Below, piece after piece: positions 46,785 to 54,858 of a stretch of 64,000 nucleotides of DNA (its first letter is position 1; every line of letters begins with the position of its first letter). The stretch covers positions 18,267 to 82,266 of the forward strand of contig DUBS01000041.1 in NCBI GenBank assembly GCA_012960225.1. Reading direction: 5' to 3'. Source of the stretch: Gemmatimonadota bacterium. Lineage in GTDB: Bacteria; Gemmatimonadota; Gemmatimonadetes; Longimicrobiales; Gaopeijiaceae. Both the position numbers and the translations under genes were made by a program. A model generated the notes under the pieces. It made no database searches. It was given only the letters and a program-made list of their open reading frames with translations, and was not told the DNA's origin.

Positions 46785-47888
46785 ATGGCACTTCAATTGA
46801 CCCGCACTACGCGCTATGTCCGGAGTTGGCTGACTGGACATGCAGATGTCGTAGAAGAAGAAACGACTTTAGACCGCGATGGAATCCGTGTACCAGCCAC
46901 AATAATCAGACCAACAGGGATGAATTCTCCCTTGCCGGGGTGGATTATGATCCACGGAATCACCCGCACAGGGCGCGCTCATCCACAACTGCTTCGATTC
47001 ACTAGAACTGTAGCAGCCACCGGAATGGTTGTGATCATACCTGAGGTGCCTGAGTGGCGAGAGCTGAGTCTCAAACCTCAGTTGGCCTTGCCAACAGTAC
47101 AGTGCTCGATCACCGCACTCAAAGAGAATCCAATGGTGCAAAATAGGCCTTACGGTCTTATAGGGTTCTCATTCAGCGCTCCTCACGCACTCGCAGTAGC
47201 AGCAGCTGAAGAAGTGAGCGCGGATATCGCTGGAGTCGTCGGATTCGGGGGCTACTGCGACCTCGAACGTACCATCACTTTCATGCTGACTGGACGACAC
47301 GAGTACCAGGGGAAATCTTACGAACTAATTCCTGACCCCTATGGACCTTGGATCGTTGCTGCCAACTACCTGAGTAACATTCCAGGGTATGAGGAAGCAA
47401 CCGACATTGCTGACGGACTCCGTCGCCTCGCAGCTATAGCTGGTGAGTCTCCGGGCGTGCCTGCTCGTGATCCATGTTACGACGCTGCGAAAGCGAAGGA
47501 GCGAGAGAAGATAAACTCGGATAGACAACCTTTGTTTGATTTTTTTGCACCTCTCTCGGGAGTCCAACCAGATCTGGCATATGCAGAGGAACTCGGGCAT
47601 AAGCTAGCCAAAGCAGCAATCAGTGTTGAGCCTAAGATCGAGCCCTTCAAGGCATTAGGGGAGATCAGTTGCCCGGTACACGTGCTTCATGGACGCAACG
47701 ATAACCTTATCCCATTCACTGAAGGGCTGAGAATCAAGGATGCACTTCCTACTCAGAGCCACTCGCACGTAACCATTACAAGGCTCTTCGGACACTCAAC
47801 CCAGGATCGATTTCCTTCGCCCTTTCATGCAGTTCAGGAAGTAACGGTCTTTCTTCGCGCTATCGAACGGATATTCAGGTTGGTGTAG
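46785..47888 (+). CDS. Alpha/beta hydrolase (dienelactone hydrolase-like)
   Basis: A 367-residue hydrolase. GWIMIHGITRTGR follows the first strands. The nucleophile elbow is YGLIGFSFSAPHALAV, with Ser in GFSFS. LHGRNDNLIPF provides the acid and FGHSTQDRF the His of the triad. An N-terminal beta segment (EEETTLDRDGIRVPATIIRP) and an inserted lid are seen. It could act on small esters or lactones; the substrate is unknown. No signal peptide is apparent. It is the only plus-strand gene between the RidA and MBL-rhodanese genes. Confidence 0.85.
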   Translation: MALQLTRTTRYVRSWLTGHADVVEEETTLDRDGIRVPATIIRPTGMNSPLPGWIMIHGITRTGRAHPQLLRFTRTVAATGMVVIIPEVPEWRELSLKPQLALPTVQCSITALKENPMVQNRPYGLIGFSFSAPHALAVAAAEEVSADIAGVVGFGGYCDLERTITFMLTGRHEYQGKSYELIPDPYGPWIVAANYLSNIPGYEEATDIADGLRRLAAIAGESPGVPARDPCYDAAKAKEREKINSDRQPLFDFFAPLSGVQPDLAYAEELGHKLAKAAISVEPKIEPFKALGEISCPVHVLHGRNDNLIPFTEGLRIKDALPTQSHSHVTITRLFGHSTQDRFPSPFHAVQEVTVFLRAIERIFRLV

Positions 47889-47955
47889 GCACTTCATCGT
47901 AAAGTAACCCAAAGCATTCTGTCGTGTTCACGCCAGATACACCGCACCACAGCTC

Positions 47956-49401
47956 CTATTCCCTATCTGGAGAAATCCCCTGCTCGATCGGTAGACCCCT
48001 CTTCATACGATCCAGAATTCCACCATCTATGTTACGAACGTCGTTGAAGCCTGCCGCCTCCAGAATGCTAGTTCCGATACCTGACCTATAGCCCGAACGG
48101 CAGTACAGCAGCAAAGGACATCCGCGTGGGAGTCCCGAGAGTCCAGTGCTGCGAAGGTGACCAAGGTGTATGTGCTTGACTCCAGGAACACAACCCTCGT
48201 TCCACTCCGACAGTCCTCTCACGTCCACGATAGAGGCCCTTTCTTCTGCTACAGCCCGCTCCGCTTCATCCCAGTCAATACTCGTGGTCTTCTCCAGGTC
48301 ACCGCACTCAGCACTCCACCATTCTAGAGCTTGGACATCAAAAAATCCCTTGAGGTTGTCGAGCCCAACCAATGTGAGATCCCTCGCTGCCTCATTAGTT
48401 GCATCACGGCTCTCTGCTACCAAATAGATAGGTCGGTCGTATGAAAGGAGCCAACCACACCAGGTTGGAAAGTCCTTACTCAGTGGTATACTGATCGTTC
48501 CAGGCAAATGACCGGCTCTGAAAGCCGAAGCCTTCCGGATGTCGACGACAACAGCGCCATCTGACAATAGCACATCCTGAAGAGCTCTCGGCTCTAAACG
48601 CTCGGGCACAGGCAACCCATCAAGGATAGGAGGCCCATCCCTGTTCACTTGTTTCATTTTCTCAAAGTAGGTAGGGGATTCTGGTTGACCCTCAAGTACC
48701 CTGCTCACGAACTCTTCTTCGGTTTCACACTGGAATGCCCAGTTCGCTAGTTTCTCATACCCAAGAGTAGATGAAGGGACAGATCCAAGCGCTTTGCCGC
48801 AGGCTGACCCAGCCCCATGTCCGGGCAAAATCTGCAAGTGCTCTGGGAAATGTCGAAATCGGGAGAGAGACTCGAAAAGCAAGCAAGCACTGGCCACCAT
48901 TGAGTCAGATACGCCCACAGCCTTCTCTAGAAGATCAGGACGGCCAACATCACCTACAAAGATGAAATCTCCTGTCAGCACGCCCAGCGGCTCTGATGAA
49001 GCAGCTCTGTCCGTAATCATGAAGGAGATATGTTCTGGGGTGTGACCCGGGGTATGGAGTATCTCTATACCAACATTCCCCACTTCAATCTCATCGCCAT
49101 TGTGAACGGCTTGCGTATGTCCCTCTCCGATGAAAGCGTACTGCCACTCTCTTCCGCCTTCCCCAGAGAGCAGAAGCGTGGCATCCGCCTTCCTCATTAG
49201 TTGGCGCGCGCCAGATAAATAGTCTGCGTGAATGTGTGTCTCTGACACATAGGTGATTGCCAAACCTTCCTCTGCTGCAGCTCGGATATAGACCTCTGAG
49301 TCCCGGTGCGGATCAACCACCAGAGCTGCACCAGTAGCTTGGCAGCCGATCATATAGCTGGCCTGAGCCAGTTTATCTTCGTAAAAGCGGCGGAGTAGCA
49401 T
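47956..49401 (-). CDS. MBL-fold protein with two rhodanese domains
   Basis: 481 residues. An MBL domain (about 1-240) has THIHADYLSGARQL, LHTPGHTPEHIS, GDFIFVGDVGRPDL and LPGHGAGSACGK. It is of the persulfide dioxygenase/glyoxalase II type. Two rhodanese domains follow. The first (VVVDIRKASAFRAGHLPG) lacks a Cys at the catalytic position (IYLVAESRDA), so it is probably inactive or structural. The second (SIVDVRGLSEWNEG) has the active Cys in LLLYCRSGYRSG. Such CstB-like fusions detoxify persulfide or transfer sulfur. No nearby sulfide oxidation genes are present. Confidence 0.9.
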   Translation of the reverse strand: MLLRRFYEDKLAQASYMIGCQATGAALVVDPHRDSEVYIRAAAEEGLAITYVSETHIHADYLSGARQLMRKADATLLLSGEGGREWQYAFIGEGHTQAVHNGDEIEVGNVGIEILHTPGHTPEHISFMITDRAASSEPLGVLTGDFIFVGDVGRPDLLEKAVGVSDSMVASACLLFESLSRFRHFPEHLQILPGHGAGSACGKALGSVPSSTLGYEKLANWAFQCETEEEFVSRVLEGQPESPTYFEKMKQVNRDGPPILDGLPVPERLEPRALQDVLLSDGAVVVDIRKASAFRAGHLPGTISIPLSKDFPTWCGWLLSYDRPIYLVAESRDATNEAARDLTLVGLDNLKGFFDVQALEWWSAECGDLEKTTSIDWDEAERAVAEERASIVDVRGLSEWNEGCVPGVKHIHLGHLRSTGLSGLPRGCPLLLYCRSGYRSGIGTSILEAAGFNDVRNIDGGILDRMKRGLPIEQGISPDRE

Positions 49402-49492
49402 CTAGACGATGTCTAATCGTTAAGAGGCAACCACAGGCTATAGCGATGGGCGTGAAGGCCCCCAGCGTGTGGCTGAAGAATATGGTGTCCCA

Positions 49493-50653
49493 TCAGTCAT
49501 TACTGATCGGACCATCGAGTTGTTCGATCGTAGCTGTCGAGGGCGGCCGGTCACGCTGCAGGCGCCTAGCTACCGCTTCCGCTTCCCTCATAACACGGAG
49601 AAGATTTTCTCCGGCCAACTTCCGCAAATCTTGCTCCGCCCAACCCCTGCGGGAGAGCTCAGCAAATAGTGATGGGTAGGTTGAGACGTCTTCAAGACCT
49701 AAGGGCGTGGAGTCAATCCCATCAAAGTCCGATCCAATCCCAACATGGTCGACCCCTGCGATAGCGCTCACATGATCAATATGATCCGCAACATCAGATA
49801 GTGTTGCTTCATCACTATCAGAGACAAACGATGGCACAAACGTCACCATGACTACGCCCCCGTTCTCCGGAAGTCGCCTAAGCACTTGATCTGGAACATT
49901 CCTCGGGTGCTCTCTGATACCATTCGCCGATGCATGCGACCAAATCACGGGCGCTTCAGCAAAATCGAGAGCATCATTCATGGTCGAGGGTGAAGTGTGG
50001 GAGAGATCAACAAGCATCCCCATACGGTTCATCTCGCGTACCACTTCCTGACCGAAACGCGTCAGCCCACCGTGACGCTGCTCATCATTCGCCGCGTCAG
50101 CCCAATCAAGTGTTCCATTGTGAGTTAACGTCATATAACGAACGCCCATTCGGTAGAATGCCCTCAGAGCACCCAATGAGTTTTCAATGGAGTGCCCACC
50201 TTCAATACCCAGCATCGAAGCAATTTTTTGATCTCCAAAGGCGTGTCGAATATCTGATACGTCCAAAGCAAGTTCAAACACATCCGGGTACTTATCGATG
50301 ATCTGATGTGCTATATCAATCTGCTCCAACTGCACCTTGGCGGCTCCTTCCTCCGTCGCTTCAAACGGGATGTAAACAGACCAGAACTGCGCTCCTACCA
50401 TGCCTGATCGGAGGCGCTCTATATCCGTGTGAAATGAAGTTCTTTGTCTCAGATCATGGACATCGGCTTCGACATCATGTGGAGCGATCTCACTGCCCCG
50501 AATCGCCCAGGGGAGATCATTATGACCGTCGATTAAGGGCGTTGAAGACAAGATCCGCATTGCGACATCCATATGGAGATCTTGAGCGCTTAAGGATAGG
50601 ACTCCAGTTGCAGGGACTAGGGAAAGGAGTAGCAGTAGGATTGAACGTCTCAT
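49493..50653 (-). CDS. Membrane dipeptidase (M19 family)
   Basis: A 386-residue zinc peptidase of the renal dipeptidase family with a signal peptide (about 1-23). Metal motifs are TPLIDGHNDLPWAIRG (HxD), LGIEGGHSIENS (Glu), VDLSHTSPSTMNDAL and VIWSHASANGI (His). GIGSDFDGID fits the family's C-terminal Asp. It cleaves dipeptides, including some D-residue forms, outside the cytoplasm. The start ATG is at 50651-50653 near AGATC. It lies 83 bases downstream of leuD on the same strand and may be part of that transcript. Confidence 0.92.
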   Translation of the reverse strand: MRRSILLLLLSLVPATGVLSLSAQDLHMDVAMRILSSTPLIDGHNDLPWAIRGSEIAPHDVEADVHDLRQRTSFHTDIERLRSGMVGAQFWSVYIPFEATEEGAAKVQLEQIDIAHQIIDKYPDVFELALDVSDIRHAFGDQKIASMLGIEGGHSIENSLGALRAFYRMGVRYMTLTHNGTLDWADAANDEQRHGGLTRFGQEVVREMNRMGMLVDLSHTSPSTMNDALDFAEAPVIWSHASANGIREHPRNVPDQVLRRLPENGGVVMVTFVPSFVSDSDEATLSDVADHIDHVSAIAGVDHVGIGSDFDGIDSTPLGLEDVSTYPSLFAELSRRGWAEQDLRKLAGENLLRVMREAEAVARRLQRDRPPSTATIEQLDGPISND

Positions 50654-50736
50654 GATCTCGAAATACTCTTGGATGGCAGTTGCTGCTACGATAGGCTCTC
50701 AGGGCTTGTCTTCCAAGCCGTGAGAAATTGGAAACG

Positions 50737-51357
50737 CTAGAAAGACTCGGGAGCAACCTCGGGCCGGTTCGGCCACCGCTGCTGCTCAAACGCGCTTATG
50801 GCTTCCGCTTGACGGAGTGTCAGTCCTATCCGGTCAAGCCCCCCTAGAAGACACATCTTTCGGAAGTCATCAATCTCAAAGGAAGCAACGAGTGTACTGG
50901 AGTCAGCAACAGTACACTGTTCGAGGTCTACTGTGAGCCTTAGAGGCGCTTCATTATGCGCCCGAGCTAGAAGTTCTCTGACGACACTCTCTTCCAGCGA
51001 CAGAGCTGCCAGACCATTCTGGTCAGCATTCTCTCGAAAGATGTCAGCAAAACTCGGGGCAAGGATTGCCCGGAACCCGAAGTCCCTCAAAGCCCAAGCT
51101 GCGTGTTCTCGCGATGAGCCACAACCAAAATTGCGCCCTGCTAAGAGTATTGAGGCTCCCTTATAAGGCTCCCGGTTCAATATAAATGCAGGATTGATTG
51201 CACCACCCTCTTCCGTTCGCCAATCATGGAAAAGAAAATCTCCGTACCCCTCTCTGGATACGCTCTTTAGAAACTGTTTTGGTATAATCTGGTCCGTATC
51301 AATGTCTGTCTGATCCAGAGGCGCAACCACACCACTATGCACTCGAAATGGCTCCAT
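50737..51357 (-). CDS. leuD: 3-isopropylmalate dehydratase small subunit
   Basis: The 206-residue swivel-domain subunit that, with LeuC, isomerises 2-isopropylmalate to 3-isopropylmalate. PLDQTDIDTDQIIPKQFL is typical at the N-terminus, and GRNFGCGSSREHAAWAL is the substrate-recognition loop. FRAILAPSFADIFRENADQNG follows. It begins 5 bases after the leuC stop. Genes leuA, leuC and leuD run in order on one strand, with spacings of about 5 bases each. Confidence 0.95.
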   Translation of the reverse strand: MEPFRVHSGVVAPLDQTDIDTDQIIPKQFLKSVSREGYGDFLFHDWRTEEGGAINPAFILNREPYKGASILLAGRNFGCGSSREHAAWALRDFGFRAILAPSFADIFRENADQNGLAALSLEESVVRELLARAHNEAPLRLTVDLEQCTVADSSTLVASFEIDDFRKMCLLGGLDRIGLTLRQAEAISAFEQQRWPNRPEVAPESF

Positions 51358-51362
51358 TACTG

Positions 51363-52772
51363 TCAGGTGCCGCGGGGATCGGTGAACCGGCCGGCGAGAG
51401 CAGTTGCAGCTGCGGTGGCCGGACTCACCAGGTGCGTCCGACCACCGCGACCCTGGCGACCCTCGAAATTTCGATTCGTTGTTGAGGCACAGCGCTCTCC
51501 AGTACTAAGAGTGTCCGGATTCATCCCTATGCACATCGAACACCCTGCTTCTCTCCACTCAAAACCTGCATCTCTAAATACTCTGTCGAGACCCTCTAAC
51601 TCAGCTTGACGCCTTACAGCTGTGGAGCCGGGAACGACCATCGCGTGTACACCAGAATGGACACGTTTTCCATCTAAAATACGGGCGACCTCCCGAAGAT
51701 CTTCCAGCCTTCCATTAGTGCAAGAACCAACAAACACCCGGTCAACGCTTATCGATTCCATAGGCGTACCAGGCCCAAGTCCCATGTAAGTCAAGGCTCG
51801 CTCTGCACTATCCCGGACTTCTTCGTCCTCAATCTCATCCGGATTCGGGACTCTTCCAGATATCCCAGTTACCATGCCGGGATTTGTGCCCCAGGTTACC
51901 TGGGGCTCTAGGTCACTGACATCCATCACAACACTTCTATCAAACGTCGCTCTATCATCAGTCTTCAGTGACCCCCATTCCATCTCCAGATCAGCAAATT
52001 CATCCGAGTTGGGTCCAAATTCCCGATTTCTTAGATATTCAAAAGTGGTTGTGTCTGGAGAGATCATCCCCGCCCGAGCTCCTGCTTCGATTGACATATT
52101 ACAGATGGTCATCCTCTCCTCCATAGAGAGTGACTCAACCACTGGACCAGTGTATTCAATGACATGGCCCGCAGCCCCTGAAACTCCGATTTTCCCGATG
52201 ATCGCAAGGATCAAGTCCTTCGCAGAAACGCCCATTGGACGATCGCCCTTTAACCGAATCTCCATCGCCTTAGGTCGACGCTGTGGGATACACTGTGTTG
52301 CCAGCACATGCTCAACCTCTGAAGTACCAATCCCAAACGAGAGCGCACCAAAAGCGCCATGAGTGGATGTGTGGCTATCGCCACAGACAATCACCATCCC
52401 TGGCCGAGTTAACCCAAGCTCCGGTCCAATAACATGGACAATGCCCTGCCGTTCGTCGCCAACATCAAAAAGCCGGATACCGTGGCTTTGAGCATTTTCT
52501 CTCAACACTTCCATCTGCCGACAAGCAATCGAGTCTAGCACCGGAAGAGAACGATCTGTCGTAGGTATGTTGTGATCAACGGTGGCCACGCAGAGGTCAG
52601 GACGTCTGACAGTCCTGCCAGCAACCTTCAACCCGTCGAATGCCTGTGCCGAGGTGACCTCATGCAGGAGATGAAGATCTACATACAGCAAATCTGGAGC
52701 ACCCGGATCCGCGTGGACTAAGTGGTTATTCCAGATCTTATCAAGGAGTGTACTAGGTTGGTCTCCGATCAC
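51363..52772 (-). CDS. leuC: 3-isopropylmalate dehydratase large subunit
   Basis: 469 residues, an aconitase-like enzyme with a [4Fe-4S] cluster. Visible signatures are [19 protein letters not shown] and EVEHVLATQ, the cluster Cys in [14 protein letters not shown], and [12 protein letters not shown] with the other two. [12 protein letters not shown] is at the N-terminus. A normal length and a 5-base gap from leuA and from leuD indicate a tightly coupled operon controlled by the attenuator upstream of leuA. Confidence 0.96.
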   Translation of the reverse strand: MIGDQPSTLLDKIWNNHLVHADPGAPDLLYVDLHLLHEVTSAQAFDGLKVAGRTVRRPDLCVATVDHNIPTTDRSLPVLDSIACRQMEVLRENAQSHGIRLFDVGDERQGIVHVIGPELGLTRPGMVIVCGDSHTSTHGAFGALSFGIGTSEVEHVLATQCIPQRRPKAMEIRLKGDRPMGVSAKDLILAIIGKIGVSGAAGHVIEYTGPVVESLSMEERMTICNMSIEAGARAGMISPDTTTFEYLRNREFGPNSDEFADLEMEWGSLKTDDRATFDRSVVMDVSDLEPQVTWGTNPGMVTGISGRVPNPDEIEDEEVRDSAERALTYMGLGPGTPMESISVDRVFVGSCTNGRLEDLREVARILDGKRVHSGVHAMVVPGSTAVRRQAELEGLDRVFRDAGFEWREAGCSMCIGMNPDTLSTGERCASTTNRNFEGRQGRGGRTHLVSPATAAATALAGRFTDPRGT

Positions 52773-52777
52773 CCCGC

Positions 52778-54331
52778 TTAAACGCCCCAGTCGGTTCTAG
52801 CAGCGAAATGTCGAGCTTCAAGCTCACGAGCCTGAACTCCCTTATTAAGCACATGTATATAGGCTTGAGCTGAAGCTAGTACGACATCTGTAGACCCACC
52901 CCGTCCCGTGAGAGTTTGACCATCAACACGTGCCCTAATGGTCACTTCTCCGACAGCATCCCGACCCGGAGTCGTTGCACGGATCTCGAACTCTTCAAGT
53001 ACCACCTTGAAATCGTGAAGTGTGTCCGCTGCAGCAAACACTGCAGCAATCGGACCATCGCCTTCCCCTTCAGCGATCCGTGGAACACCATTTTCGTCAA
53101 GGACCGTGATCGTGGCTCTTGAAAGTGCACTACCGCATGTAACTCCTAAGTCGTCGATCCGATATGCCTCAGGAACGTTCTCCATGACACCGTGATTCAG
53201 GATCGAAATAATGTCCTCATCAAGAATATTTTTCTTTTGATCAGCGAGTTCTTTAAAGCTAGCTGCTACCCTATCGAGTTCCTCCGGCTCTAGCGTGTAC
53301 CCCAGTTCCCGGAGTCGCGCCTCCAATCCATGCCGTCCCGAGTGTTTGCCGAGAACTAGTTTGCTCTGGGGCACACCAACCATCTCTGGCGTCATTATTT
53401 CATAGGTACTGGGATCTTTAAGAACTCCGTGCTGATGAATGCCAGCCTCATGAGCAAACGCATTCCGCCCGACAATCGCTTTGTTGGGTTGGGGATGGAT
53501 GCCGGTCAGATACGAGAGCAGGCGACTGGCACGGTAAAGGTGCTCACTACGCACACCAGTACGATGATCTAGCTCGTCCTCACGAACCTTGAGACCCATC
53601 ACAATCTCTTCAAGCGCAGCATTACCAGCCCGTTCTCCGATCCCATTGACTGTGCACTCGACTTGGCGCGCACCGGCGGCAATCCCGGCCAACGAGTTTG
53701 CTACTGCAAGCCCGAGATCATCATGACAATGAACACTTAATGTGCACTGATCCAATTCAGGTAACCTCGACTGCAGTGCCTCTATCATTAACTGAATCTC
53801 AGACGGTAGTGCATAGCCTACCGTATCCGGCAGGTTGATCGTGGTGGCCCCAGCTTGAATCGCAGCCCTCACAACTTCAGTCAAGAAATCTAGATCAGTA
53901 CGAGTGGCATCTTCCGCACTAAATTCCACATCCTTCACATAGCTCGTAGCAAGACGGATAGATTCCACAGCCCGGTCAATACATTCACCACGATTGATCC
54001 CCAGCTTTCGCTCTAGGTGAGTATTAGAAGTAGCAATGAAAACATGGATACGAGGACTGTCAGCCTCTTGAAGCGACTTTGCTGCCGCTATGACGTCCCC
54101 TTCGTTCGCACGTGCGAGAGCTGTTATGATTGGACGTTTGATTTCCCTTGAGATGTCCCTGATCGCCCGTACTTCATCGGATGAGCTAGCCGCGAATCCT
54201 GCCTCAATTATGTCCACACCTAAGTCCTGGAGCTCGTGAGCCATCCGGATCTTTTCGGATGCCGTCATACTCGCCCCAGGAGACTGTTCCCCATCTCGGA
54301 GTGTCGTGTCGAAAATCTTGATTTGAGCCAT
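52778..54331 (-). CDS. leuA: 2-isopropylmalate synthase
   Basis: The committed step of leucine synthesis, joining acetyl-CoA and 2-oxoisovalerate. It has 517 residues with the HMGL-like catalytic domain ([65 protein letters not shown]) and a C-terminal LeuA regulatory domain (about 400-510) that allows feedback by leucine. It is the first structural gene. Transcription must pass the terminator at 54358-54396. The 2-oxoisovalerate dehydrogenase at 39784 would compete for the same substrate. Confidence 0.96.
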   Translation of the reverse strand: MAQIKIFDTTLRDGEQSPGASMTASEKIRMAHELQDLGVDIIEAGFAASSSDEVRAIRDISREIKRPIITALARANEGDVIAAAKSLQEADSPRIHVFIATSNTHLERKLGINRGECIDRAVESIRLATSYVKDVEFSAEDATRTDLDFLTEVVRAAIQAGATTINLPDTVGYALPSEIQLMIEALQSRLPELDQCTLSVHCHDDLGLAVANSLAGIAAGARQVECTVNGIGERAGNAALEEIVMGLKVREDELDHRTGVRSEHLYRASRLLSYLTGIHPQPNKAIVGRNAFAHEAGIHQHGVLKDPSTYEIMTPEMVGVPQSKLVLGKHSGRHGLEARLRELGYTLEPEELDRVAASFKELADQKKNILDEDIISILNHGVMENVPEAYRIDDLGVTCGSALSRATITVLDENGVPRIAEGEGDGPIAAVFAAADTLHDFKVVLEEFEIRATTPGRDAVGEVTIRARVDGQTLTGRGGSTDVVLASAQAYIHVLNKGVQARELEARHFAARTDWGV

Positions 54332-54357
54332 AAGAGTCGATTGGTACGGTTGGCCTG

Positions 54358-54396
54358 AAAAAGCGGCGGGCCCTCTCTATCAAGAGGGCCCGCCGC
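54358..54396 (-). terminator. leu operon attenuator terminator
   Basis: On the minus strand a perfect 14-bp stem (54363-54376 with 54383-54396) with a 6-base loop is followed by TTTTT (54358-54362). It is just 27 bases upstream of leuA and downstream of the leader peptide stop. It would stop transcription before leuA unless the antiterminator forms. Confidence 0.93.
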
Positions 54397-54455
54397 CGAT
54401 CTGGCTCCATTCCGGTCAGGTTATCCGGTAAGAACCCGGCAGGGCGCCCCCTCTT
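54382..54455 (-). promoter_or_regulatory. leu operon antiterminator pairing
   Basis: AAGAGGG at 54449-54455 (leader codons 19-21) can pair with CCCTCTT at 54382-54388, which is the first arm of the terminator. CGCC at 54443-54446 can pair with GGCG at 54391-54394. The two structures are mutually exclusive. A CCCC-AAGA-GGGG hairpin overlapping the leader end may act as a competing protector. Confidence 0.7.
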
Positions 54456-54510
54456 GGGGCAAAGTAAGCGAGAGCACGTTAAGCACCCCTAACGCAACAG
54501 AGTTTATCAT
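54421..54510 (-). CDS. leu operon leader peptide (attenuator peptide)
   Basis: A 29-codon frame from ATG 54508-54510 to TAA 54421-54423, too short for routine gene calling. The peptide begins MINSVALGVLNVLSLTLP. Six of 29 residues are Leu and four are Val. Between residues 5 and 17 there are five Leu codons (TTA, CTT, CTC, CTT, TTG) and three Val codons. It has a short upstream GGAG. Its coding end overlaps the antiterminator strand. This is the classical arrangement of leu/ilv attenuation: ribosome stalling at uncharged Leu-tRNA should favour the antiterminator and allow leuACD expression. No homologue was checked. Confidence 0.75.
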   Translation of the reverse strand: MINSVALGVLNVLSLTLPQEGAPCRVLTG

Positions 54511-54580
54511 ATCTCCAGTATCCTCAGCCTGAGTTTCCCATCCTCTCGGGACCCCCAAAATTGCATGCAACTACTGGCAA

Positions 54581-54609
54581 CTTGTAAGCACGCCCAGTAC
54601 CCGCGTCAA
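54581..54609 (-). promoter_or_regulatory. Candidate leu operon promoter
   Basis: On the minus strand TTGACG (54604-54609) is followed by 17 bases and TACAAG (54581-54586). The -35 matches five of six bases of the consensus and the -10 matches four of six. The predicted start near 54574 gives a leader of about 240 bases ahead of leuA that contains the peptide and the attenuator. Confidence 0.6.
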
Positions 54610-54821
54610 GGATCTACGCGAAGACTCGATTGAGCTACGTACTTAAGGAGCGGAGAAGCGAACCATATCAGCGATGGGTACCCGCTACCGTTAGCGTCTG
54701 CAAATAGAGCTCAAGCTGGAATATTTCAGAGTTGGGGAGAGATAGATTCTCTCTTCTTTCCCATAACTCGTAACCGCGCATACCTTTGCTGTAATACACT
54801 TTATACTGAAAAGAAACACGA

Positions 54822-54844
54822 AGTGCTGGGGCGCTCCCAGCACT
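54822..54844 (+). other. Hairpin before the acylase ribosome-binding site
   Basis: A 9-bp stem AGTGCTGGG/CCCAGCACT with loop GCGCT ends 5 bases before GGAGG of the acylase gene. A short CTTTC follows rather than a T-tract, so it is not a normal terminator. It could affect translation or mark the end of the divergent leu promoter region. Confidence 0.45.
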
Positions 54845-54858
54845 CTTTCGGAGGATTA

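Noticed and set aside
54400..54600. T-box, TPP or SRP-like RNA upstream of leuA
   Set aside because: Short matches (TGGAGCC, AACCTGACCGG) recall these RNAs, but the T-box sequence, the TPP CTGAGA motif and the SRP GGAAGGAAGCA loop are not present. The leader peptide and attenuator explain the region better.
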